Shown here: positions 42,835 through 51,764 of the stretch, one piece after another
Position numbering within the stretch: the stretch's first letter is position 1
How the letters are laid out: each line of letters begins with the position of its first letter
Assembly: GCA_036337035.1 (NCBI GenBank)
Contig: JAYZFC010000005.1
Coordinates: 1 to 64,000 of the forward strand
DNA from: TMED78 sp036337035
GTDB taxonomy: Bacteria; Pseudomonadota; Gammaproteobacteria; Steroidobacterales; Rariloculaceae
Reading direction: 5' to 3'
DNA: 64,000 nucleotides
Position numbers and translations under genes: made by a program
Notes under the pieces: model-generated
The model's database searches: none
Told to the model about the DNA's origin: nothing
The model's input: the letters and a program-made list of their open reading frames with translations, nothing else

Positions 42835-43920
42835 CTAAAAAAAAGATTTTATTGCTGGAATAAATCTACCCATATCAACTAAAAAAGAATCATGGCCTTG
42901 AATTGAATCAATTTCTAAATAATCAACTAACTTACCAGAGTTTTTTAATATTTCGGCGAGCTGTCTCTGTTGATAAACTGGAAATAGAGTATCTGACTTA
43001 ACGCCTATAATATTTATTTTATTAGCAGTTATTTTCGTTAATGAGTCTTCTAGCGTTCCTCCATGATCACATACATCAAACAAATCACTAGCTTTAGATA
43101 AGTATAAATAAGAATTTGGATCAAAAATTTCTATAAACTTAGCTGCATTATGAGCTAGATATGACTCTATCTGAAAACTAGATGATGTGATATCAGAGCT
43201 ATCTAATTCTCTAATCTTTTCTCTAGAAAATCTTTCTATCCATTCCTCAGAAGATCTGTAAGTCATCATACCAAGCTTTCTTGCAATCATCATACCTCTT
43301 AAAGGAAGTTTTGATTTCTTATAATTTCCTTTATTCCATTCTGGATCAGAATAAATCATTTCTCTTTGTAAAGATCTAAGAGCTATTGTATAAGAATTAG
43401 AATGAGGTCCAGTAGAAATAAGAACAAGATTTTCTGTAATTCCCGGAAATAGTAACTCAAATGCAAGAGATGTCATCCCTCCAATAGAGGGTCCTAAATT
43501 AGCGTATAGAGAATCTATTTTTAGATGCTCGAGCACCTTCATACCTGCTCTAGCAATATCCTCTATTGAGAGTATAGGAAAGCTCATCCTATATAAATCA
43601 TTAGTTTTTGGATTAACTGATGATGGCCCAGTTGATCCAAAGCAACTACCAAGAGAGTTGATACAAATCACAAAAAATCTATCTGTATCAATGCTTTTTT
43701 TTGGACCAACAATATCTTCCCACCAGCCAGGAGTAGAATCTCCCTTCGAAGAGGATACATGCGATGATGGAGATAACCCTGTAAAAATAAAAACAGCATT
43801 ATCCTTTTTGCTATTAAGTTTTCCCCATGTTTCATATGCAATAGTAGGATTTAATAAAATGCCACCTCGATGCATCGGAAAATCATCATTAATTGTTAAA
43901 TAATTCTTACTATCAGACAT
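42835..43920 (-). CDS. MetX-family O-acyltransferase, serine O-succinyltransferase-like
   Basis: The 361-residue alpha/beta hydrolase is clearly of the MetX family (triad Ser145 in GPSIGGM, Asp310 in VKSDTLFP, His343 in QGHDSFLVD) but differs from the metX at 27748. The stretches HRGGILLNPTIAYETWG, FIFTGLSPSSH, ICINSLGSCFGSTGPSS and PILSIEDIARA resemble, from memory, the serine O-succinyltransferase of Xanthomonas, which activates serine for cysteine synthesis. The substrate therefore may be serine rather than homoserine (inference). It lies after der on the minus strand, separated by 94 bases, and converges on xseA with 6 bases between. No cysteine synthase gene is adjacent. Confidence 0.75.
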   Translation of the reverse strand: MSDSKNYLTINDDFPMHRGGILLNPTIAYETWGKLNSKKDNAVFIFTGLSPSSHVSSSKGDSTPGWWEDIVGPKKSIDTDRFFVICINSLGSCFGSTGPSSVNPKTNDLYRMSFPILSIEDIARAGMKVLEHLKIDSLYANLGPSIGGMTSLAFELLFPGITENLVLISTGPHSNSYTIALRSLQREMIYSDPEWNKGNYKKSKLPLRGMMIARKLGMMTYRSSEEWIERFSREKIRELDSSDITSSSFQIESYLAHNAAKFIEIFDPNSYLYLSKASDLFDVCDHGGTLEDSLTKITANKINIIGVKSDTLFPVYQQRQLAEILKNSGKLVDYLEIDSIQGHDSFLVDMGRFIPAIKSFF

Positions 43921-44014
43921 AACTCTTAAACCAAAGATAAATATTTTAACCTCTTAAAGAAAAATATTATTAATTGATTGTTATAAAGATACCACCTTTT
44001 TTTAAATATTTAGA

Positions 44015-45397
44015 TTATTTCTTATACTGAATAACCCTTCTCCTTTTAAGGAACTGCTTCCTTGTCAATACATTCTTTTTATTTGCAAATGGGTTATGGC
44101 CTGATCTAAATTCAATTCTTATCGGAGCTCCCTTAATTTTTAAAGACTTGCTAAAGAAATTAGTAAGAAAACGGCGATAATGACTGGGTAATAATTCTAC
44201 TCGGTTTCCATGAATAATGATTACCTGAGGCCTCCTTCCCCCTTGGTGGGCGTAATTCAGACGCACTCTTCTACCAGCAACTAATGGAGGTTGATGAATG
44301 CTCTGTGCTTTTTGTAAAATTTCATTCAAGTAATGTGTTTTAAATTCTCTATCTGAGTCACTATAGGCACTCAAGGCCGAAGATATAACTAAATCAATTC
44401 CGCTACCATGCAAAGCTGAGATGTAATTAATATCTGAGAAATTAGCAAATGTTAGTTTTCTTGATATGCCTGAGCTTACTTGTCTTTTTTGGACAGGGCT
44501 TAAATTATCCCACTTATTAATAGCAATTGTTAAAGCCCTACCTCTTTCTATCGATAGTCCAATTAGATGTAAATCTTGGTCAGTTATATTCTCTTGAGCA
44601 TCAAGAAGACAGATAACAACAGCAGAATTTTCAATAGCACTTAAACTTTGCACTATGCTAAATTTTTCGATTTTCTCATTTATTTTAGATTTCCTTCTAA
44701 TACCAGCAGTATCAACTAAAATAAAATTATTTTTCCCTCTTTGACACGGAACTAAAATACTATCTCTAGTCGTACCAGGTTTATTTGATGTTACAAGCCT
44801 ATTTTCTCCAATCAATCTATTGATTAAGGTTGATTTACCGACATTTGGTCTTCCAATTACTGCAATATGTGGTCCTACAGGAATATTTTCATCTGCATCA
44901 AAATTTATCTTGGATTCGGAAATAATATGATCTAATAGAAAATTAATTCTATTTCCATTAATTGCTGCAATACTAATTGGAATCCCAAGTGCTAGACTAT
45001 GAAACTCTGACTCAACAATACTTGGATCTCTTCCTTCAGATTTATTAACAGCAATAAATATTGGTTTGCCCTGTCTTCGCAAATCCTGTGCTATTACCTC
45101 GTCGTCTCTAGTTAATCCTTCTTTATGATCAACTACTAAAATTATTATATCGCTCTCTTCAATAGCTATATTAGTTTGGTGTCTTGCTAGTTTTGTTAAT
45201 TCCTTGTTATCCTCTACTATCCCTCCAGTATCAATAATTATAAATTTCTTCTTATTGTGAGTAGCTAAACCATACCTTCTATCCCTAGTAAGGCCTGGGT
45301 AATCTGCAACTAGTGCATTCCTTGAGGAAGTTAATTGATTAAAGAGAGTTGATTTTCCGACATTCGGTCTTCCCACCAATACAATTGCGGGTAACAT
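44015..45397 (-). CDS. der: Ribosome biogenesis GTPase Der (EngA)
   Basis: Der has two tandem GTPase domains and matures the 50S subunit. The 460-residue protein has P-loops GRPNVGKS at 9-16 and 182-189, DTGG and DTAG G3 motifs, and NKSEGRD and NKWDNLS G4 motifs. A C-terminal KH-like domain (VRLNYAHQGGRRPQVIIIHG, HYRRFLTNFFSK) ends in a basic tail (KQFLKRRRVIQYKK). It follows bamB by 12 bases, the conserved order yfgM-bamB-der. Confidence 0.97.
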   Translation of the reverse strand: MLPAIVLVGRPNVGKSTLFNQLTSSRNALVADYPGLTRDRRYGLATHNKKKFIIIDTGGIVEDNKELTKLARHQTNIAIEESDIIILVVDHKEGLTRDDEVIAQDLRRQGKPIFIAVNKSEGRDPSIVESEFHSLALGIPISIAAINGNRINFLLDHIISESKINFDADENIPVGPHIAVIGRPNVGKSTLINRLIGENRLVTSNKPGTTRDSILVPCQRGKNNFILVDTAGIRRKSKINEKIEKFSIVQSLSAIENSAVVICLLDAQENITDQDLHLIGLSIERGRALTIAINKWDNLSPVQKRQVSSGISRKLTFANFSDINYISALHGSGIDLVISSALSAYSDSDREFKTHYLNEILQKAQSIHQPPLVAGRRVRLNYAHQGGRRPQVIIIHGNRVELLPSHYRRFLTNFFSKSLKIKGAPIRIEFRSGHNPFANKKNVLTRKQFLKRRRVIQYKK

Positions 45398-45409
45398 AAT
45401 ATCTATATC

Positions 45410-46567
45410 CTAGCTAACTGAAGAAATAGTATAGGCAGCTAAGGTTCCTCCTTCAGATTGAATGATAAGCCTATCTCCAACTACTAGCGGCCTACCAATA
45501 ATAGATTCATTTGTCACTCTATCTCTTGCTATTACTTTTCCATCTCTAGTATCAATCCAATGAATAAATCCCTCTAAATCACCTACTACTAAATTACCTA
45601 AATAAGGAACAGGGGTTGTCAAATCTCTTAACCTAAATATCTCCTGCTCCCAAACTACTGCACCACTGCTTCTATCAAGTGCGATAATATTGCTAAAATT
45701 ATCTGTAAGGTATAAAGAGCTAAAATCTACACTGAGCCCAGAAAAACTTGAAAGCTCTTGCTGCCAGATTAATTGTCCATTTTGTAATTCAACAGCAATT
45801 GCTCTTCCATTATAACCAGCTGCAAATACATAACCACTAACAATTTGAAGCCCTGCACTCATATCTACTAACCTGTCTATTTCGGTAGACCCTGTAGGAG
45901 ATACAACCTGAATTTCCCATACTGTATCACCACTTAATAACTCGTAAGCTCCAAGCTTTCCATTATCAAAACCTGCTACAACATAAGTAGCTGATATAAT
46001 TGGCTGTGTATTTCCTCTTAGTGTTAAAGCAGGTACATTCTGCTGAATAGACCACAACTCTCTTCCATCTAAGGTAGAATACCCTCTAAGACGGCCATCA
46101 ACTGTCTTAACTACTACAATACTATTTTGCATTACTGGAGCAGCTAATATTTCACTACCTATATTTTTTCTCCATAATTCATTGCCATTAGCAGAACTAA
46201 AAAGCACTAAATCTCCATCGGTAGTTCCGAAAGCTAATATATTATCTTGGTAGCTTGGGCCTGCTGATAAACTATAGTCAGTCCTTTTCTGCCAGACTCT
46301 TTCTCCCTCTCTAACATCAAATGCTAATATGCTTCCGTCAAATGAGCCTGCATAAACAATAGTACCATCAGAAGAAGGTGATAAACCTAAACGCAAACGA
46401 CTAGAACCACCACCTATCTTAGTCCTCCATATTCTATCAATTGCTAATTCTTGTTCAATTTCTACTAACTCTGCTGGAGGCTCAACTGGGTTTTCTTCAT
46501 CACTAGCAAAAAAGGAGCATCCATTAACAAATATTAAAGCAAAAAAAAGGAGAAAATTAGTCCGCAT
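45410..46567 (-). CDS. bamB: Outer-membrane assembly lipoprotein BamB
   Basis: BamB is the eight-bladed propeller lipoprotein of the BAM complex that inserts beta-barrels such as the TonB receptor in this window. The 385-residue protein has a lipoprotein signal with Cys17 (FVNGC) and repeated PQQ-type blades ending with W and G residues (SFDGSILAFDVREGERVWQ, GTTDGDLVLFSSANGNELWR, GRLRGYSTLDGRELWS, ITLDRSSGAVVW-like IIALDRSSGAVVWEQE). It is flanked by yfgM and der, as in other gammaproteobacteria. Confidence 0.95.
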   Translation of the reverse strand: MRTNFLLFFALIFVNGCSFFASDEENPVEPPAELVEIEQELAIDRIWRTKIGGGSSRLRLGLSPSSDGTIVYAGSFDGSILAFDVREGERVWQKRTDYSLSAGPSYQDNILAFGTTDGDLVLFSSANGNELWRKNIGSEILAAPVMQNSIVVVKTVDGRLRGYSTLDGRELWSIQQNVPALTLRGNTQPIISATYVVAGFDNGKLGAYELLSGDTVWEIQVVSPTGSTEIDRLVDMSAGLQIVSGYVFAAGYNGRAIAVELQNGQLIWQQELSSFSGLSVDFSSLYLTDNFSNIIALDRSSGAVVWEQEIFRLRDLTTPVPYLGNLVVGDLEGFIHWIDTRDGKVIARDRVTNESIIGRPLVVGDRLIIQSEGGTLAAYTISSVS

Positions 46568-46581
46568 AAAACCCTACCCTA

Positions 46582-47232
46582 TCAAATATCTTCTTCTAAA
46601 TTGAGAGATACATCTAGATCATCTATTTTCATCTGTATTAATGCTCTATTTATAAGTTGACTGTCACTATTTAAAGCCTTGGTATATGAAGACCTAGCAG
46701 CATCTTTATTTTCAAGAGAAGCATAAATATCACCACGTAATTCATCGAAACGAGCCATAAATTCTCCTGGCACTTCTTCAATGAATAATGCTTCAGCTTC
46801 ATTAAAAGATCCCTGCTCTATATACACCCTAATTAATCTAATCCTAGCTATAATAGAAAGATACTCATCAGCAGTATTATCTAATACATATAATAATGAC
46901 TCTATAGCATTGCTATAATTTTGATTATTAAGATACATTACAGTTACTAAAAGAGCTGCTTGATCTGTGTATGGACTAGAAGCATATTCTTCTTTCAATT
47001 GCTCAAAAATATTTATTGCCTCAGCATCATCATCAGCAGATACATATAGAGAAAGCTCTTGATATAGATTAGAAGCATCTATTGATCGATTGAGCTCATA
47101 ATCCTCATATTTATCCCAGCCAAAGACAATACCTAGCCCAAGAATTACCCCTCCAAATAGAGGTAAAGTATTCGACCTAATCCAACCTCTAACCTTTTCT
47201 ATTTGCTCCTGCTCTGATAATAGTTCGTCCAA
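46582..47232 (-). CDS. yfgM: YfgM, ancillary SecYEG translocon subunit with TPR domain
   Basis: YfgM is an inner-membrane protein associated with SecYEG and PpiD that helps exported proteins fold. The 216-residue protein has a cytoplasmic acidic start (DELLSEQEQIEKVRGWI), one transmembrane segment (LFGGVILGLGIVFGW, about 24-40), then periplasmic TPR-like helices (ASPYTDQAALLVTVMYLNNQNY, AEALFIEEVPGEFMARFDELRGDIYASLENKDAARSSY in two parts). Start is TTG at 47232, with AAGGAG 11 bases upstream. It lies between hisS and bamB, its usual place. Confidence 0.9.
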   Translation of the reverse strand: MDELLSEQEQIEKVRGWIRSNTLPLFGGVILGLGIVFGWDKYEDYELNRSIDASNLYQELSLYVSADDDAEAINIFEQLKEEYASSPYTDQAALLVTVMYLNNQNYSNAIESLLYVLDNTADEYLSIIARIRLIRVYIEQGSFNEAEALFIEEVPGEFMARFDELRGDIYASLENKDAARSSYTKALNSDSQLINRALIQMKIDDLDVSLNLEEDI

Positions 47233-47256
47233 AATTAACTTACTCCTTTTATATTT

Positions 47257-48540
47257 CTATTTGTTCGCTGACGATTTTTCAATTAATAGCCATGCTACTA
47301 GCTTATTCTCTGATAAATCAAACTGTTCTGTTTTCTCTCTAAGCATTTTAACACTAATTATTCCTTGTTCTATTTCATTATCACCAAGAATTAACGCAAT
47401 ACGTGCTTGGCTCTTATCTGCTCTTTTTAATTGAGATTTTATACTACCAGATAGATGATCAAGAGCTATTCTAATATTCGGTACTTTTTCCCTGAGTAAC
47501 TCTGCAAGCTTAAAACCAGAATCTCTAGCAGCACTGCCTGTCATAACTATATAAATATCTGGGCTAGTTTTTATAAATTCTACAGACTCTTCTTTAATAA
47601 GCTCAACTATCCTCTCAGTACCAAGAGCCCATCCTACAGCTGGCACATTCTTTCCTCCTAATTGTTCTATTAAGCCATCATATCTTCCGCCTGAACAAAT
47701 TGCATCTTGTGATCCCAACAAATCTGTTTTCCACTCAAAAACTGTCTTCGAATAGTAATCAAGACCTCTAACTAATTTTACATTTATTGAGTATTTAATA
47801 TTTATCTGATCTAGCAAATGCTTAAGTTTTGAAAAATCACTCTTTGATTCCTTTCCTAGATAATCAATTAATTTTGGAGCATCATTTAAAATCTTTATAA
47901 TTTCAGGATTTTTGCTATCTAATATCCTTAGAGGATTTTTAGATAATCTGGATAGTGTTTCATTATCCATCACATCTTTATATGAAGATAAAAAAGATAT
48001 CAAGTCTTTACGGTAATTAGATCTATCTTCTAATGTCCCAAGAGAGTTTATTTCAAGACGCGCACTTTTAATATTAAGCTTTTTCCATATTCTATTAGAC
48101 ATAGCTATCAACTCTGCATCTATTTCAACATCAGAAAAGCCTATTGATTCAACGCTTATTTGATTAAACTGCCTATAACGTCCCTTTTGGGGCTTTTCAT
48201 ATCTAAACATTGGTCCAGAACACCATAGCTTCTGCTGTTTATTATGAAAAAGACCATTACTGAGCCCAGCTCTCACGATACCTGCTGTTGCTTCTGGCCT
48301 TAGAGCAAGATTCTCACCATTTCTATCCTGAAATACATACATCTCCTTTTCAATAATATCTGTCGATTCGCCAATTGAACGTTCATATAACTCAGCTTTC
48401 TCAACAACAGGTATTCTTACCTCCTGATAACCATACTGATCGAAGGTTTCTTTACATGTTTTTTCTACCTGATTCCAAATACAAATATCATCAACAAGGA
48501 TGTCATTCATTCCTCGAACTGGTTGCAATATTTTAGTCAT
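47257..48540 (-). CDS. hisS: Histidyl-tRNA synthetase
   Basis: A 427-residue class II synthetase. Motif 1 region is GMNDILVDD, motif 2 is FRYEKPQKGRYRQFNQ, the histidine-specific segments are LVRGLDYYSKTVFEW and SGGRYDGLIEQLGG, motif 3 is GWALGTERI, and a C-terminal anticodon-binding domain follows (from about 325). It charges tRNA-His. Its start overlaps rodZ by 8 bases. The ispG gene that usually sits between rodZ and hisS is absent here. Confidence 0.97.
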   Translation of the reverse strand: MTKILQPVRGMNDILVDDICIWNQVEKTCKETFDQYGYQEVRIPVVEKAELYERSIGESTDIIEKEMYVFQDRNGENLALRPEATAGIVRAGLSNGLFHNKQQKLWCSGPMFRYEKPQKGRYRQFNQISVESIGFSDVEIDAELIAMSNRIWKKLNIKSARLEINSLGTLEDRSNYRKDLISFLSSYKDVMDNETLSRLSKNPLRILDSKNPEIIKILNDAPKLIDYLGKESKSDFSKLKHLLDQINIKYSINVKLVRGLDYYSKTVFEWKTDLLGSQDAICSGGRYDGLIEQLGGKNVPAVGWALGTERIVELIKEESVEFIKTSPDIYIVMTGSAARDSGFKLAELLREKVPNIRIALDHLSGSIKSQLKRADKSQARIALILGDNEIEQGIISVKMLREKTEQFDLSENKLVAWLLIEKSSANK

Positions 48541-49453
48541 TTTGTTCTTCTATCTCATCAAGAATAGAAAATTGAGCAATATTTCCTCTTCTTGCCCCAC
48601 CAGGTATAAAATAAGTAACACCATCTATCAGCACTCTCACTCCCTCATAATTTCCTAATAAAAAAGATACTGGCGGTACAGCTTCTAAATTAACTTCTTC
48701 TCCAGCTCGTCCTAGATAATATAAGAGTCTCCTATTTTTTCCATCATACACTTCTACCCAACAGTCCTCTATATAAAGAATATCTATATTTACAATAGAT
48801 GGTTCATTTCCTTGTGCAATAGAAAAATCATCTATAATAATTTGTTGCTCTAAGAAGTTATCAATCATTTCAACATCGGTAGGCAATAATAAATTCTCAT
48901 CTTCTATATTCTCGCTTAGATCTGATTGTATAGGTTGGTCCGAATACTCAAAATTCTCTTCTCCAGAAAATTGATTATTTTCGATCCCCTGATTCTGCTC
49001 TAGCTCTTGCAGTTCGATCATAGAACCACTATTTTCTTCAATAGAGCCGAATGAATATAAATAAAAAATTATTAAAATTATCGATAGAATACCCAAAAAT
49101 AATAAATAATATTTCAGATTAAAATTTGAGTGGGTGGATAAAGAAAGTATTTTTTCTGTACTTACAAGATCAGGTGGATCATCTGATTCTACTTGCTCTA
49201 AATATTTATCTAATATTCTTTCCGACTCTAAGCCTAACTTTAAAGCGTAACTCCTAATATAGCCCTTTATAAAAACTGGTGCAGAAAAATTATCGAAATC
49301 ATCTTCTTCTATCATAATAAGATATTTGATCTCAAAATTTAAGCTATCTGCTATATCTTCAAGACTGAAACCTTTCTTAATTCTAGCTTTTTTAAGAATA
49401 CTCCCTACTGTGCTAGAAGCAATAGACTTATCAGGAAGATTATTTTGTGTCAT
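48533..49453 (-). CDS. rodZ: Cytoskeletal protein RodZ
   Basis: RodZ links MreB to the elongasome for rod shape. The 306-residue protein has an N-terminal Xre-like helix-turn-helix (about 12-90: VGSILKKARIKKGFSLEDIADSL), one transmembrane segment at 115-134 (YYLLFLGILSIILIIFYLYS), an acidic, Gln/Asn-rich periplasmic linker, and a DUF4115 beta-domain at about 215-300 (DILYIEDCWVEVYDGKNRRLLYYLG in two parts). The order rlmN-rodZ-hisS matches gammaproteobacteria except that pilW and ispG are missing. Confidence 0.93.
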   Translation of the reverse strand: MTQNNLPDKSIASSTVGSILKKARIKKGFSLEDIADSLNFEIKYLIMIEEDDFDNFSAPVFIKGYIRSYALKLGLESERILDKYLEQVESDDPPDLVSTEKILSLSTHSNFNLKYYLLFLGILSIILIIFYLYSFGSIEENSGSMIELQELEQNQGIENNQFSGEENFEYSDQPIQSDLSENIEDENLLLPTDVEMIDNFLEQQIIIDDFSIAQGNEPSIVNIDILYIEDCWVEVYDGKNRRLLYYLGRAGEEVNLEAVPPVSFLLGNYEGVRVLIDGVTYFIPGGARRGNIAQFSILDEIEEQND

Positions 49454-49474
49454 TTTTATCTGCCATAAATTATT

Positions 49475-50587
49475 TTAGTATCTAGCTGATCTTGAAGGTT
49501 TTTCTCCCAATCTGCTGCTTATTAGGTCATTAACTTGTCCAGCTAGTTGTCCACAGGCTGCATCTATGTCATCTCCTCTAGTTTTTCTTATCGTAGAGAC
49601 TATTCCAGATGATTTAAGCTCCTCATGAAATAAATTAATAACCTTGTTTTTCGAGCATTTAAAGCTCGTTCCTGAAAAACTATTAAATGGGATAAGGTTT
49701 ACTTTTGCAGGCCTACCCCTTAAAAGCCTAATAATCTCCTTTGCTTCTTTTTTAGAGTCATTTACTCCATCTATCATTATATATTCAAAGGTAATTTGCC
49801 TAGAAGCCAATGATTCAGCATAAAGCCAACATGCTTCAAGCAAATCCTCAATAGGATATATCTTATTTATTGGAACTATTTTATCTCTTAAACTATTTCC
49901 TGGAGCATGAAGAGAAACAGCTAAAGCCACATTACATTCCTCAGATAGTTTTTTTATCATAGGAACAATACCAGCAGTACTTACTGTTACCTTTCTTTTT
50001 GAAAGTCCAAAAGCCTTATCATCAATGAGTATTTTAATAACTGGTAATAAATTTTTATAATTTGCAAGAGGTTCTCCCATTCCCATAAAAACTATATTAG
50101 TTATTTTTTGACTATCATCAATTGATTGTGCAGCTAGTAAAACTTGTCCTAATATCTCAAATGAAAGCAGATTTCTATTAAACCCTTGCTGGCCTGTACT
50201 ACAAAAAGAACAGTCTAGAGCACAACCAACTTGGGAAGAAACACAAAGAGTGCCCCTATTTACTTCTGGAATAAAAACAGTTTCTATAAATTGTCCAGAA
50301 CGAGCATCTATAATCCACTTTATCGTACCATCCTTAGACTTAATCATAGATTTAACTTGAGGAAAATCAATAAAGCAAATTTCTTTAAGTCTATTCCTAA
50401 GTTTTAAACTTATATCAGTCATGAGATCTAAATTATAAATTTTTTTATGATATAGCCAAGACATTATCTGATTAGCCCTGTAGCTTTTCTCACCAATAGA
50501 AGAGAAAAAATTAACTAACTGATCATAATCTAGGCCAATAAGATTAACTCTTTCTTCTGAAGAAATAGAAACTAAACCCGAGGACAA
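49475..50587 (-). CDS. rlmN: Dual-specificity rRNA/tRNA adenine-C2 methyltransferase RlmN
   Basis: RlmN is a radical SAM enzyme that methylates A2503 of 23S rRNA and A37 of some tRNAs. The 370-residue protein has the cluster cysteines Cys122, Cys126 and Cys129 (GCALDCSFC), the catalytic pair Cys115 (TLCVSSQ) and Cys345 (AACGQLAG), and the MGMGEPLANY motif. The start is TTG at 50587, with AAGGA 6 bases before it inside the end of ndk (16-base overlap). Confidence 0.95.
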   Translation of the reverse strand: MSSGLVSISSEERVNLIGLDYDQLVNFFSSIGEKSYRANQIMSWLYHKKIYNLDLMTDISLKLRNRLKEICFIDFPQVKSMIKSKDGTIKWIIDARSGQFIETVFIPEVNRGTLCVSSQVGCALDCSFCSTGQQGFNRNLLSFEILGQVLLAAQSIDDSQKITNIVFMGMGEPLANYKNLLPVIKILIDDKAFGLSKRKVTVSTAGIVPMIKKLSEECNVALAVSLHAPGNSLRDKIVPINKIYPIEDLLEACWLYAESLASRQITFEYIMIDGVNDSKKEAKEIIRLLRGRPAKVNLIPFNSFSGTSFKCSKNKVINLFHEELKSSGIVSTIRKTRGDDIDAACGQLAGQVNDLISSRLGEKPSRSARY

Positions 50588-50997
50588 ATCTCATCCTTAT
50601 TAAAGAAAAATTTTATTTCTGAATTTGCTGTTTCAGGGCCATCTGAACCATGAACAATGTTTCGTTCTATTGAATCTGCAAAATCACTTCTTATAGTTCC
50701 ATTATCGGCTTCATTAGGATTTGTTGCGCCCATAATTTTTCTATTTTGAATAATTGCATTTTCTCCTGAAAGAATCTGCACCATTACTGGGCCAGAAGTC
50801 ATATAATCTACTAATTCAGAAAAGAATGGTTTGCTTGAATGCACGGCATAAAAACCCTCTGCATCTTCTTTACTCAAAACTAACATTTTAGCTGCTAAAA
50901 TTGTTAGTCCATTATCCTCAAATCTTTTATAAATCTCTCCAATCAAGTTTTTCTCAACACCATCTGGTTTGATAATAGATAAAGTAGATTCCTGCAT
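50572..50997 (-). CDS. ndk: Nucleoside diphosphate kinase
   Basis: Ndk transfers the gamma phosphate of ATP to other nucleoside diphosphates. The 141-residue protein has the phosphorylated histidine His116 in NIVHGSDGPE, an N-terminal TLSIIKPDGVEKN, and GATNPNEADNGTIRSDF. The C-terminus overlaps the rlmN start by 16 bases. It lies between iscA and rlmN in the long minus-strand operon. Confidence 0.97.
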   Translation of the reverse strand: MQESTLSIIKPDGVEKNLIGEIYKRFEDNGLTILAAKMLVLSKEDAEGFYAVHSSKPFFSELVDYMTSGPVMVQILSGENAIIQNRKIMGATNPNEADNGTIRSDFADSIERNIVHGSDGPETANSEIKFFFNKDEICPRV

Positions 50998-51023
50998 ATA
51001 TCACCTATATTAATAACTAAAAT

Positions 51024-51347
51024 TTAAATATTAAAGCTTTCTCCACATCCGCACTCTCCCTTAATATTGGGATTTCGAAATTTAAAAGCCTCATTCATAC
51101 CTTCTCTTACAAAATCAACTTCAGTCCCATCAATTATCTTTAGTGCATCTGTATTAATAACTATACTTACGCCCTGATTTTCAAATACAACATCGTCTGA
51201 ATTAATATTGTCAGCATAGTCAATTAAGTAAGCATATCCTGAACATCCCGTTTTTCTTACTCCTAATCTTAACCCTAGACATTGCTTTCTTTCGTCTATA
51301 TAAGATCTCACTCTTTCAGCTGCACTATTGGTCAACGAAATCGACAT
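51024..51347 (-). CDS. iscA: A-type iron-sulfur carrier IscA
   Basis: IscA delivers Fe-S clusters to target proteins. With the ATG at 51347 it has 107 residues. The three family cysteines are present: one in VRKTGCSGYAY and two in GECGCGESF at the C-terminus. It starts MSISLTNSAAERV, typical of the family. The ATG is preferred over TTG at 51359 because GGGGAAGG stands directly before it, just after the stop of the IscU-like gene. SufA or ErpA assignments are possible, but the isc context favours IscA. Confidence 0.9.
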   Translation of the reverse strand: MSISLTNSAAERVRSYIDERKQCLGLRLGVRKTGCSGYAYLIDYADNINSDDVVFENQGVSIVINTDALKIIDGTEVDFVREGMNEAFKFRNPNIKGECGCGESFNI

Positions 51348-51359
51348 AACCTTCCCCAA

Positions 51360-51734
51360 TCAAACTACTTCCAGGTAACTTCCTAAACATTGTTTGAGAG
51401 TATTCTCTATAACTAGAATGTTACCCATTTTTGCCACAGGAATACTCAAACCGACCCTTATATCATACATATTTATATATTCTATATCATGTATGGTTTT
51501 ATTTTGAAGAATAGATTGAACTTTATGAGCGCTTGCTAATGTATCAGGACATCCATATATAGAAAAACCTATCTTTTTAATCAATTCTTCAAAAATTAAC
51601 ATTTGGCATCTAACCCATACCCCTAATGAGCGATCTTCAGAATCAGCCTCTACAAATATACCTGTTTCTTTCGAGAGAAAGTCAGTCTTCTCTAGAAGCC
51701 TAAACCTCTCTATCACTTCGTCGCTATAATTCAC
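51360..51734 (-). CDS. Divergent IscU-like iron-sulfur scaffold lacking a key cysteine
   Basis: The 124-residue protein occupies the iscU position between iscS and iscA. It aligns by hand with IscU/NifU N-domains: NYSDEVIERF at the start, Cys43 where IscU has the first cysteine (VRCQM instead of ACGD), Cys62 in IYGCPDTLAS for the second, and IPVAKMGNILVIEN where IscU has PVKIHCSILAED. The third cysteine is thus replaced, and the conserved aspartate after the first is lost; an unaligned Cys116 is nearby. The LPPVK loop that binds HscA is also changed (SIPVAK), and no hscA is present. It may be a weakened or altered scaffold (inference). Confidence 0.7.
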   Translation of the reverse strand: MNYSDEVIERFRLLEKTDFLSKETGIFVEADSEDRSLGVWVRCQMLIFEELIKKIGFSIYGCPDTLASAHKVQSILQNKTIHDIEYINMYDIRVGLSIPVAKMGNILVIENTLKQCLGSYLEVV

Positions 51735-51764
51735 AGTATTCTAAAATATTTAAAGTTTCTACAA

